DNA of 7,521 bases, taken from the NCBI RefSeq assembly GCF_001602625.1, contig NZ_LECR01000015.1, positions 31,139 through 38,659 of the forward strand. Direction: 5' to 3'. Of the stretch, positions 1 to 6,490 are shown in pieces. A program made the translations under genes and the position numbers. The stretch is from Sodalis-like endosymbiont of Proechinophthirus fluctus (GTDB lineage: Bacteria; Pseudomonadota; Gammaproteobacteria; Enterobacterales; Enterobacteriaceae). The notes beneath the pieces were generated by a model. It was given only the letters and a program-made list of their open reading frames with translations, made no database searches and was not told the DNA's origin. How positions within the stretch are numbered: the stretch's first letter is position 1; every line of letters starts with the position of its first letter.

Positions 1-335
1 CCGTCGTCGAGGCGGGAAAACGGTAACCCCATATGCTCCAGCTCTAGTACCGCTTCTGGGCCGGTTTTGCACATGTATTCGATAGCGTCCTGGTCACCGA
101 TATAATCGGACCCTTTCACCGTATCGTACATATGCCACTGCCAGTCGTCTTTATGGCTATTGCCGAGGGCGACGGTTATGCCGCCCTGCGCCGATACCGT
201 ATGGGAACGTATTGGAAATACTTTGGAAATTAAAACGCACGAGAGCTTCATCTGGGAGATCTGCAGGGCGGCGCGCATACCAGCGCCTCCAGCACCGATA
301 ACCACGGCGTCAAACTCTCTTACCGGCAATGTCAT
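1..335 (-). CDS. sdhA: Succinate dehydrogenase flavoprotein subunit, N-terminal 111 residues (runs off window)
   Basis: This is the catalytic subunit of succinate dehydrogenase (complex II), which oxidises succinate to fumarate on the cytoplasmic face of the inner membrane using covalently bound FAD. The reading frame is open from the ATG at 335 to the window edge. It shows the dinucleotide-binding loop GAGGAG (residues 14-19) and the SHTVSAQGG segment, whose His45 is the FAD attachment residue in E. coli. The start gives MTLPVREFD, matching E. coli MKLPVREFD, and has GGAG six bases upstream (342-345). That ribosome site lies inside the sdhD coding sequence, and the two genes overlap by 26 bases. 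Differences from E. coli cluster at residues 29-42, including Ile for Thr just before RSH. No stop or frameshift is visible; the remaining ~480 residues are outside the window. Confidence 0.95.
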   Translation of the reverse strand, partial: MTLPVREFDAVVIGAGGAGMRAALQISQMKLSCVLISKVFPIRSHTVSAQGGITVALGNSHKDDWQWHMYDTVKGSDYIGDQDAIEYMCKTGPEAVLELEHMGLPFSRLDD

Positions 336-684
336 TGACTACTCCACATACCACAACAGTTCCATAAAGTAAATATACCATGAGCACGATAACAATGGCC
401 AATTGCAGCAGTAGCCGCAGCGCCAGGGGCTTGATGTAATCCGTTAATACCTGCCACATACCGATCCAGGTGTGCACTAGGATGGAAAACAGGGTTAGTA
501 AGGTGAAGACTTTCTTCATGGGGGTGGCGAAAAAACCGCGCCAGACGTCATAGGTGAGAGTATCTGTAAACAGGATAAAACCGAGCAGATAAATAATGTA
601 AAGGAAAATTACGATAGCGGATGCACGAACCAATAACCACTCATGTACTCCGTTACGTCCTAATGCCGAAGCATTGCTTACCAT
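310..684 (-). CDS. sdhD: Succinate dehydrogenase membrane anchor subunit SdhD (cytochrome b556), with C-terminal extension
   Basis: SdhD is one of two small membrane subunits that anchor succinate dehydrogenase and form the heme b and ubiquinone sites. The protein of 124 residues has three hydrophobic helices (about 20-40, 58-80 and 90-113). It keeps His71 (FSILVHTW) and the Asp82-Tyr83 pair (LTDYIKP) that line the heme/quinone pocket in E. coli. The ATG overlaps the sdhC stop by seven bases (ATGGTAA), as in E. coli, and has GGAG seven bases upstream. The oddity is the C-terminus: E. coli SdhD ends at residue 115 (VVVWGV), whereas here VVVCGV is followed by VNDIAGKRV before a TGA, so the gene reads 26 bases into sdhA. 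The extension looks like a lost stop codon rather than a functional addition. Confidence 0.96.
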   Translation of the reverse strand: MVSNASALGRNGVHEWLLVRASAIVIFLYIIYLLGFILFTDTLTYDVWRGFFATPMKKVFTLLTLFSILVHTWIGMWQVLTDYIKPLALRLLLQLAIVIVLMVYLLYGTVVVCGVVNDIAGKRV

Positions 685-1067
685 AGGAGGACTCCAGCTA
701 AAATAGATAGCACGACAGTTAGCAAAAATGTAGCATTTGCGGTGATTTTACCCATCGCTAACGTTTCTTCCAGATAGCCAAAATCTATCAACATGTGACG
801 AATTCCCCCGAGGGTATGGTAGACCAGTGCGGTCAAAATACCCCAAAAGATGAATTTAACAATGAAGCTATCTATCAAAGCGGTAGCCTGAAGGAAGCCT
901 TCTGGGGAAGGGAGAGATAATCCGAGAACCCAAAGCAGAATGCCGATAGCCACAAACATGATGATGCCGGACACTCGATGAAGAATGGATGCTATTGCAG
1001 TTACTGGGAACCGGATATTTTGCAGATGTAAGTTTACAGGCCTTTGTTTTTTCAATTTTTTTCCCAT
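678..1067 (-). CDS. sdhC: Succinate dehydrogenase cytochrome b556 subunit SdhC
   Basis: SdhC is the larger membrane anchor of succinate dehydrogenase; with SdhD it binds heme b and passes electrons to ubiquinone. The product is 129 residues, the same length as in E. coli, and aligns end to end by eye. Three transmembrane stretches are evident (about 30-50, 65-88 and 105-128). Ser27 and Arg31 in the ASILHR segment (quinone site) and His84 in LVYH (heme ligand) are present. It is the first gene of the leftward sdhC-sdhD-sdhA operon. The ATG at 1067 fits the family start ([13 protein letters not shown] against [13 protein letters not shown]), but no strong ribosome site lies close to it; the nearest purine-rich run, GAGGAAGGAAAA, is about 15-25 bases upstream. 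Confidence 0.96.
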   Translation of the reverse strand: MGKKLKKQRPVNLHLQNIRFPVTAIASILHRVSGIIMFVAIGILLWVLGLSLPSPEGFLQATALIDSFIVKFIFWGILTALVYHTLGGIRHMLIDFGYLEETLAMGKITANATFLLTVVLSILAGVLLW

Positions 1068-1265
1068 ACAGCTGTTATTATTTTCCTTCCTCCAGTCCTA
1101 GCTGGATCAGACAGCGTTAATGGGATAAACCATGCGACATCATATACTAAAAACACAATTCCTTGTACGTAAATGACGCGCTAAATAACGCTGGGTGTTC
1201 CTACTACAGGCTACAGACTACATGAAGTTCCGGAGGGAGACCTTAGTAAAGTATATGGCTTTCAC

Positions 1266-1304
1266 ATTATAACTACAATTAACATAAAATAGTTTGTTAA
1301 CATT
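1266..1304 (-). promoter_or_regulatory. Candidate sdhCDA promoter with two TGTTAA half-sites
   Basis: On the minus strand a perfect -10 hexamer TATAAT lies at 1271-1266, about 190 bases before the sdhC start, similar to the roughly 220-base leader in E. coli. No good -35 is present at 16-18 bases, which would fit an activator-dependent promoter. Just upstream, TGTTAAC (1302-1296) and TGTTAAT (1284-1278) resemble ArcA recognition sequence (consensus core GTTAATTA). ArcA represses sdh in E. coli; the link here is inference. A second minus-strand TATAAT at 1353-1348 is an alternative with a poor -35. Confidence 0.45.
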
Positions 1305-1366
1305 CAGAAGATTTAATGAGCATCGTCATGATTCTCACATTCCCTATATTATAGTATACATCTACA

Positions 1367-1396
1367 TTGACAATAAAGAAACATTTTGATTACAAA
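1367..1396 (+). promoter_or_regulatory. Candidate gltA promoter with consensus -35
   Basis: TTGACA at 1367-1372 is a perfect -35 hexamer. A weaker -10 follows at 17-18 bases (TTACAA at 1390 or TACAAA at 1391). If used, the gltA leader would be about 300 bases. The strand and position fit one of two gltA promoters, as known in E. coli, but no start site can be proven from sequence. Confidence 0.4.
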
Positions 1397-1410
1397 TTAT
1401 CCCGATTCTA

Positions 1411-1419
1411 TGCTATAAC
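1411..1419 (+). promoter_or_regulatory. Candidate second gltA promoter, extended -10 type
   Basis: TGCTATAAC has the TGn extension followed by TATAAC, one mismatch from the consensus -10. There is no convincing -35 at the right distance, which extended -10 promoters can tolerate. It would start transcription near 1426, giving a leader of about 275 bases before the gltA ATG. Confidence 0.4.
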
Positions 1420-1702
1420 CCGCTTATCAAGTGGCGACACACTTCCTCCGTGATTAAGTTTATGTAACAGTGTAAGAAGTGCCTTGACCAGCAGGTTAAA
1501 AGGCCCATTTATAGCAAATAATATTTTAAATAATCTTCACCCACCAAGGCAAACACCGTTCGTTCACCCTTTTCGGGTAAAGCGTCAAACTGCGCTCTGC
1601 TCTGCGCCCGGCAATGCGCACCGCTAAGGCAGACAGAAAATAAACGCCCCCTTGAGCCGCCTGTGGTACAAGATTAAGTTTATACGCGCTAAGGAGAATA
1701 TA

Positions 1703-2983
1703 ATGGCTAAAAGTAAAGCAACTTTTACCCCTGAGGGGCACGACCCCATTGCCATGGATTTGCTAACAGGCACCATGGGCGAAAAAGAGATAGATATTCG
1801 CGGCTTGGGAAGTCAAGGGTATTTCACCTTCGATCCCGGCTTCACCTCCACCGCCTCCTGTGAATCGAAAATCACCTATATCGACGGTGACAAAGGCGTC
1901 TTGCTGCACCGCGGCTTCCCAATCGACCAGCTTGCGCTAGAATCGAACTATCTGGAGGTCTGCTATATCCTGTTGAACGGCGAAACGCCAACCCGTGAGC
2001 AATTCGATGAGTTCCGCACTATCGTCACCCGTCATACCATGATTCATGAACAGATTACCCGGCTGTTCCACGGTTTTCGGCGCGATTCCCATCCGATGGC
2101 GGTCATGTGCGGGGTCACCGGTGCGCTGGCGGCGTTCTATCATAACTCGCTGGATGTCAACGTCGAACGCCACCGCGAAATCGCCGCATTCCGCCTATTG
2201 TCGAAAATGCCCACCGTGGCTGCCATGTGCTACAAGTATTCCCTCGGCCAGCCGTTTATCTACCCGCGCAATGATTTATCCTATGCCGGCAACTTCCTGT
2301 ATATGATGTTCGCCACGCCATGCGAGGCTTACGAGGTCAATCCGGTTCTGGAGCGCGCCATGGACCGTATTCTCATTTTGCACGCCGATCACGAACAAAA
2401 TGCTTCCACTTCGACGGTGCGCACCGCTGGCTCCTCCGGTGCCAATCCTTTCGCTTGTATCGCGGCGGGCATTGCTTCGCTGTGGGGTCCTGCCCACGGT
2501 GGCGCCAACGAGGCATGTCTGCAAATGCTCGAAGAGATCAACAAAGTTGAGCATATCTCTGAGTTTATCAAACGCGCTAAGGATAAAAATGATTCGTTCC
2601 GCCTGATGGGCTTCGGCCATCGCGTGTATAAAAACTACGATCCGCGCGCTACCGTGATGCGGGAGACTTGCCATGAGGTGTTGAAAGAACTCAATCTTTC
2701 GGATGATTTACTGGCGGTGGCCATGGAGCTTGAGCATATCGCGCTACACGACCCATACTTCAAAGAGCGCAAGCTGTATCCCAACGTCGATTTCTACTCT
2801 GGCATCATTTTGAAGGCCATGGGGATCCCTTCGACCATGTTCACGGTCATTTTCGCCATGGCGCGTACTGTCGGCTGGATAGCCCACTGGAAAGAGATGC
2901 ACAATGATGGTCTGAAGATCGCCCGTCCGCGCCAGCTCTACACCGGCTATGCCCAGCGGAACTTCCACAGCCAGAGCAAATAA
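1703..2983 (+). CDS. gltA: Citrate synthase (type II, hexameric)
   Basis: Citrate synthase condenses acetyl-CoA with oxaloacetate to citrate, the entry step of the TCA cycle, in the cytoplasm. The 426-residue product is one residue shorter than E. coli GltA and aligns throughout by eye. Catalytic residues are in place: His in WGPAHGGAN (about 265), His in [15 protein letters not shown] (about 306) and Asp in YPNVDFYSG (about 363). The cysteine in [13 protein letters not shown] corresponds to the Cys linked with NADH inhibition of the E. coli enzyme. The start is the ATG at 1703, six bases after AAGGAG (1691-1696) and matching the family N-terminus; the frame extends 17 codons further upstream but without support. 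It is transcribed away from sdhCDA and ends just before two hairpins. No lesion was seen, unlike its downstream neighbours. Confidence 0.98.
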   Translation: MAKSKATFTPEGHDPIAMDLLTGTMGEKEIDIRGLGSQGYFTFDPGFTSTASCESKITYIDGDKGVLLHRGFPIDQLALESNYLEVCYILLNGETPTREQFDEFRTIVTRHTMIHEQITRLFHGFRRDSHPMAVMCGVTGALAAFYHNSLDVNVERHREIAAFRLLSKMPTVAAMCYKYSLGQPFIYPRNDLSYAGNFLYMMFATPCEAYEVNPVLERAMDRILILHADHEQNASTSTVRTAGSSGANPFACIAAGIASLWGPAHGGANEACLQMLEEINKVEHISEFIKRAKDKNDSFRLMGFGHRVYKNYDPRATVMRETCHEVLKELNLSDDLLAVAMELEHIALHDPYFKERKLYPNVDFYSGIILKAMGIPSTMFTVIFAMARTVGWIAHWKEMHNDGLKIARPRQLYTGYAQRNFHSQSK

Positions 2984-2987
2984 CTAC

Positions 2988-3036
2988 GCTTCCCCGCCCC
3001 CGCGGGGAAGCGCCCCAGCGGGGTTCTCACCCCGCT
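2988..3036. terminator. Double hairpin between gltA and the pxpC relic, likely bidirectional terminator
   Basis: The first hairpin is a perfect 10-bp stem, GCTTCCCCGC (2988-2997) with GCGGGGAAGC (3002-3011), around a four-base loop, starting five bases after the gltA stop. The second is a 7-bp stem, AGCGGGG (3017-3023) with CCCCGCT (3030-3036), around a six-base loop. The plus-strand run after the second is weak (ATGTTTAAG), so termination strength is uncertain. The position between converging genes suits use from both sides. Confidence 0.7.
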
Positions 3037-3040
3037 ATGT

Positions 3041-3490
3041 TTAAGAGCCGCCAGGCCAACTCTGCTCTAAATAGCGGCTCTGCTGTTGCAAGGCCAAATG
3101 TGCTTCATCCAGAAAGCATTGGACAAAATAGATCGGCTTGCCCAGGCGGGATAACCGCTAGTGGTCTTGGCATAGGCCATAAAGATAATAGGATAGCCGC
3201 CGGGGCACCCACACTACGCTGGGCAATACGTCTTGCGAAAACAATTCCTGGTCAGTTGTGTGCTGCAAGCGTGCTGCCCTGTAGTCGGCAGCCGCGCCCG
3301 CGCCGTTTCCCTCCAATCGGCCTATCGTCACTTTGATATCGGTGCTGCGCGATTGCAGCACCGATATCAAAGCCGACCGACACCGCTAGATAGCTGCGTA
3401 TATCGTGTTTCGGCAACGCCAATTTCACCTTCTGACCCAGCCTCACCGCAAAGTGCCAGCCATCGTCAGAGCAGTTTATCATCCGATCCG
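3041..3490 (-). pseudogene. pxpC: Remnant of 5-oxoprolinase subunit C (PxpC/YbgK)
   Basis: PxpC with PxpA and PxpB forms the ATP-dependent 5-oxoprolinase that converts 5-oxoproline to glutamate. About 450 bases remain of a gene of roughly 930. Recognisable pieces, in order and in changing frames: SDDGWHFA; GQKVKLALPKHDIRSYLAV; RSTDIKVTIGRLEG; YRLQ-like then TTDQELFSQDVLPSVVWVP; YPIIFMAYAKTTSGYP; and the C-terminus LGKPIYFVQCFLDEA to a TAA at 3043-3041. Compared with E. coli YbgK, the first ~65 residues, ~20 after DGW, ~100 in the middle and ~20 near the end are gone, and at least three frameshifts are present. It cannot encode a working subunit. It lies directly after the pxpB relic, as in the normal operon, and faces gltA. 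Confidence 0.9.
3331..3372. repeat. Perfect 18-bp inverted repeat with 6-base loop inside the pxpC relic
   Basis: CTTTGATATCGGTGCTGC (3331-3348) is the exact reverse complement of GCAGCACCGATATCAAAG (3355-3372), separated by GCGATT. The 3355-3372 arm region reads on the minus strand as part of VLQSRSTDIKV, conserved in PxpC. The other arm covers GFDI in a different frame, so the palindrome sits on a frameshift. There is no T-run, so it is probably not a terminator. Confidence 0.9.
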
Positions 3491-3497
3491 GCGTTCA

Positions 3498-3971
3498 CTT
3501 CACCTGCAGGCGCGGCTCAGCGCTCCACGGAGTGGCAAGAGCCTTCGGCAATCCACAGAGATAGGGAAACCCCGTCTGGAAGCTAAAGAAGTAGACAACG
3601 TAGTTCGCACCGGCGTGGCACTCCACCATCTGGCATGGCATCATTCCAGTATGCTCCGCCACCCTCGCCAGATTAGCGCCAGCGGCACCACTATAGATGA
3701 TCAGAATCATAATTTGACGCACCTCGTGCGGCGCCGATTCTCTCTTCCCGCCAGCGCTTCAGGCACTCTATAGCATCCAGCGCTGTGTGCTGCGGTTTGG
3801 TCAGTAGCACCGGCAAATTATTCATGCTAGGAACGGCTTCGCGGACGTCCTGGTGAAGTGCAATACACTGCACAAACTCCAAACGCGGCGCTGACTTTCC
3901 AAGCTAATCAGCGGTCCCATCTCTAGTACCACCGCTCGCTCTCCCAATAAATAACATCGCGCCCATTGCAA
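3498..3971 (-). pseudogene. pxpB: Remnant of 5-oxoprolinase subunit B (PxpB/YbgJ)
   Basis: PxpB is the partner subunit of PxpC in 5-oxoprolinase. The relic opens with a TTG at 3971 (LQWARCYLLGERAVVLEMGP, against [20 protein letters not shown] in E. coli). It then shifts frame near 3860 to VREAVPSMNNLPVLL and DAIECLKRWREER. It shifts again near 3730 to SGAAGANLARVAEHTG, FQTGFPYLCGLP and AEPRLQV, where homology stops about residue 152 of 218. The family motif FQPGFPYL is still readable as FQTGFPYL. After 3498 the sequence passes into pxpC, so the last ~65 residues were removed by the same deletion that took the start of pxpC. The original start codon may itself have changed from ATG to TTG. It lies downstream of ybgI on the same strand, in the conserved gene order. 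Confidence 0.92.
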
Positions 3972-3999
3972 CTCCGCTTCCTGTAAATAGGAATATTCA

Positions 4000-4032
4000 T
4001 AATTAACAATATTTATAATTAATAGTTAATTA
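4000..4032. repeat. AT-rich inverted repeat with ArcA-box-like arms upstream of pxpB
   Basis: TAATTAAC (4000-4007) and GTTAATTA (4025-4032) are exact inverted arms around a 17-base AT-only loop. The minus strand at 4008-3999 reads TGTTAATTAT, a full match to the ArcA-box consensus WGTTAATTAW; the plus-strand arm matches 9 of 10. The 113-base gap between ybgI and pxpB is far more AT-rich than its surroundings and may have held a promoter for pxpBC. Confidence 0.4.
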
Positions 4033-4084
4033 CCATATTCATCCCAGGGAGCTCTGTCAATGGGAGAATGGTCGGGAAACGCCG

Positions 4085-4828
4085 TTATACAGGGTTGGGA
4101 ATATCGATAAAAGTTACATCAAAATCATAATGTTGAGCCAGCCACTCTCCAAGCATACGGATCCCGCCACGCTCAGTAGCGTGATGGCCTGCGGCATAAA
4201 AATGCAGCCCCTCTTCACGGGCAATATGGATAGTCTGTTCGGATACTTCGCCGGTAATGAATGCGTCCACCCCTGCCTGCGCCGCCAGCTCGATAAATCT
4301 CTGGCCGCTGCCGGTACACCAGGCCAATCGCTTTATCTGCGCAGGCCCGCCGTCGCCGCAATGTAGTACACTGCATCCTAGCGTTTGTTCAAGGCGCAGG
4401 CACAGCGCTTCACCGCTAAGAGGAGTCGCGAACTCACCCTGTGGCAGCAGCGGTTCTAAACTGCCGGTCACTTGAATGTCCAACGCCGCTGCGAGCTGCG
4501 CATTATTACCCAATTCAGGGTGGGTATCCAGCGGCAAATGCCAGGAGTATAAATTGATATCGTTAACCAGTAATGTTTTGAGCCGCCGGCGTTTCATACC
4601 GCTAATCACCGGTGCCTCGTTTTTCCAGAAATAGCCGTGGTGGACCATGACTGCGTCGGCGCCGTGCGCCAGAGCGCTATCCAGCAACGCCTGACAGGCG
4701 GTGACGCCGGTGACTATGCATTTTACTTCCTGGCGGCCCTCCACCTGCAGGCCATTGGGCACATAATCCTCCAGCGAGAAAATGTTAAGTTTTTTATTAA
4801 TAAGTTTTTCAATCTCGGTATTAAGCAT
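4085..4828 (-). CDS. ybgI: NIF3/DUF34-family metal-binding protein YbgI (GTP cyclohydrolase 1 type 2 homolog)
   Basis: YbgI belongs to the NIF3/DUF34 family: widely conserved, oligomeric, dinuclear-metal cytoplasmic proteins whose biochemical role is still not settled. The product is 247 residues, the same as E. coli YbgI, with no lesion. Putative metal ligands are visible: His63-His64 in VMVHHGYFWK, the histidine and aspartate in YSWHLPLDTHPELGNN, and the histidines and glutamate in AAGHHATERGG near the C-terminus. The start is the ATG at 4828, preceded by AGAGG at a normal distance. The frame is open to 4924, but those extra 32 codons are an out-of-frame reading of the phr 3' end. It lies 16 bases downstream of the phr relic's stop and upstream of the pxpB relic, and it alone in the 3041-6490 stretch remains intact, which suggests selection to keep it. 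Confidence 0.95.
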   Translation of the reverse strand: MLNTEIEKLINKKLNIFSLEDYVPNGLQVEGRQEVKCIVTGVTACQALLDSALAHGADAVMVHHGYFWKNEAPVISGMKRRRLKTLLVNDINLYSWHLPLDTHPELGNNAQLAAALDIQVTGSLEPLLPQGEFATPLSGEALCLRLEQTLGCSVLHCGDGGPAQIKRLAWCTGSGQRFIELAAQAGVDAFITGEVSEQTIHIAREEGLHFYAAGHHATERGGIRMLGEWLAQHYDFDVTFIDIPNPV

Positions 4829-4844
4829 AGATTCGCCTCTATAA

Positions 4845-5830
4845 TCATCGTTCGTTCCGCACCACGCCCCGCGCTTTAGCTGATTCATAAACGTCCTTGT
4901 TGGCGCGTAGGCGCGCTTTGCCATGATCGACGATTAGCAGCGGATAATCTAGTCCGGCGCGCTACGCATTCGGTCCAATGATGCGGCTGATGCAGATAAT
5001 TATCCGGCACCGGCTTGGGTCCCGGTAGCCAACGATCAATAAAAGCCTCGTCGGGATCGAAGCGCCTCTTCCTGCGTGGTAGGGTTGAATATGCAGAAAT
5101 AAGGCGTGGTATCATCCCATTGCTAGCCGCCGTTATTAGCCGTCAAATCGCCATCGATAAGCAGATCATTGACGAGAAAACTAGCGCTGATCATTCGCAA
5201 CCAATTGCGCATCCAATCGGTCTCCGCCAGTTGCCGCATGGCGGCATCGATATGGGATAACTGGTTATGGCCCGTACACCAGGCGTCGAACAAGTCATCA
5301 TTCTGCTGCCAGGCGGACATGGCGGCGCTTCCATGGAATAAACGACTGATGGCGACACAGCGCCGGCCAGTTCACCAGCAGATGGCGGTAAAATCGCGCC
5401 ATATTAATTCATTGAGCCAAGCGAAGGTGCTGCTCTTTCATGGCGTTAGCGCTTAAGAGGATGCTTGGCACAGCCGATGATAACACTAGTTCGGCGATAG
5501 AACACCGGCGCCAGGCAGGTGAGAAAGCTAGCTAGTGTCGACCAACGCCTGAATATAGTAGCCGTGGTGATAATCTTGCAAATATTGATGACAAAAGTAC
5601 CTAGACGTGAGAGTGCGGCCGATTCACCGGTAAGATAGTGTGTCCGGAGGTCATCATGGTTCGATAATGAAACGGGCGCAATCTCGCATATCTTGCCGCA
5701 GGGGTCCTCCCCCACTCGCGGGGCCGGCAGGCCGGATCTTGCTCTTCGAGCTGGTGCAGGAAGGCGTTATGAAATAGTGTATAGACCTTTGCTAAACTGG
5801 AAGATGGCGCTGTTGCGCCATCGTCCAGTC
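4845..5830 (-). pseudogene. phr: Remnant of deoxyribodipyrimidine photolyase (Phr), lacking the N-terminal third
   Basis: Photolyase uses FAD and blue light to split pyrimidine dimers. The relic aligns with E. coli Phr from about residue 150 to the end: [123 protein letters not shown] and finally DYPLLIVDHGKARLRANKD to TGA at 4847-4845. Lesions include stops at 5530-5528, 5488-5486, 5455-5453, 5440-5438 and 5125-5123; the last replaces the first Trp of the NNGGWQW flavin-pocket motif. There are frameshifts near 5393, 5090 and 4955 and two in-frame deletions (after LLID and after QW). The first ~145 residues are absent because of a deletion joining it to the DUF1722 relic. Confidence 0.93.
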
Positions 5831-6490
5831 GTGATACGTCAGGGCGAACACGTCAAGCGACGGCCAACGGGTCCATACTGGCGACAAAAGTGCTAATGCG
5901 CTAATATGCCGGCTTGGAATGTGCCAGCGATAACAGCTTATAACGGCAGTGAAATGCCATCAGCGCGCCGCGGGTCAGGGGTTAGCGCATCAGTCGGTTT
6001 AATTCCCACAAGGTAAATACCTGCGCCACGAAGTTCTCCCGCAATTGAGCATTCTGCGGCTGGTCATCCTCTCCTACCAGCAGCTAGGGCATTTGCTCCA
6101 GCAATATACGGGTAAACAGACTCACGCCGGTTTTCTGTACCTCTTACGATTCATAGACCCGTACCCGCGCCATACCACAGCTCAGCGATTTAGCACAGAC
6201 AATATAGCTGCAGAGATCGGCGAGCTGACGTACCTGTTGGCGTACGAATACTTCCTTGCTGGCGGTGTAATCCATGTGGTTCGCCTCTTTGCTGGTGCGT
6301 AACGTGATATGATCGTTGAGATTTTTCACCAACCTGAGCTGCAAACGCGGCGCGGGCGGTCCGGATAGTTATTTCGCGGAAGATGGCGGTGAAAGCGACA
6401 TACGGGGTTCAAATCATCTATGGCGAACGCTAGGTGTTTATGGTCGCCGTCAAAGCGAATCTTTTCCCCCATACCGGGATGGGTTAACGG
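5831..6490 (-). pseudogene. Remnant of a DUF523-DUF1722 fusion protein (YbbK/YbgA-like)
   Basis: The relic reads as a two-domain protein. The DUF523 part: GEKIRFDGDHKHLAFAIDDL, then after a frameshift near 6370 LRLVKNLNDHITLRTSKE, VRQLADLCSYIVCAKSLSCG and MARVRVYES. The DUF1722 part resembles E. coli YbgA: LRENFVAQVFTLWELNRLM, PLTRGALMAFHCRYKLLSLA, HSKPAY and, after another shift, WPSLDVFALTYHD. In-frame stops interrupt it at 6146-6144, 6086-6084 (probably a former Trp), 5984-5982 and 5903-5901. The N-terminus before GEKIRF seems to have lost the usual GISACL-type segment, since PIPV is readable just before it with a stop ahead of it. The last ~90 residues of DUF1722 are missing at the junction with phr. 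ybgA also precedes phr in E. coli, so the order is conserved; the two-domain form is known in other enterobacteria. Its function was not established in what I know of the family. Confidence 0.85.

Larger units (their letters stand above)
1068..1702. promoter_or_regulatory. Divergent sdhC/gltA control region, 635 bases without a gene
   Basis: No protein-coding segment is recognisable here; the only long frame antisense to gltA (1526-1741) is a shadow. The middle part (about 1250-1420) is AT-rich and holds promoter-like elements in both directions, annotated separately. The segment 1540-1660 is more GC-rich and would form the gltA leader. In E. coli the equivalent region carries the sdh promoter, two gltA promoters and ArcA/CRP control; whether the same proteins act here cannot be decided by eye. 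GATTAAGTTTAT occurs twice (1452-1463 and 1672-1683). Confidence 0.7.

Noticed and set aside
160..372. Plus-strand open frame of 70 codons opposite sdhA/sdhD
   Set aside because: Antisense shadow of two well-supported genes; the product has no recognisable family.
2046..2968. Several open frames on both strands inside gltA (60-132 codons)
   Set aside because: All overlap the intact citrate synthase gene and reflect its codon use.
3037..3773. Plus-strand open frames of about 100-120 codons between gltA and ybgI
   Set aside because: They lie opposite the pxpC and pxpB relics, whose minus-strand translation shows clear homology; the plus-strand products look like low-complexity antisense.
4829..4924. 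Upstream extension of ybgI by 32 codons
   Set aside because: It is the 3' end of phr read out of frame; the ATG at 4828 has the ribosome site and matches the family length of 247.
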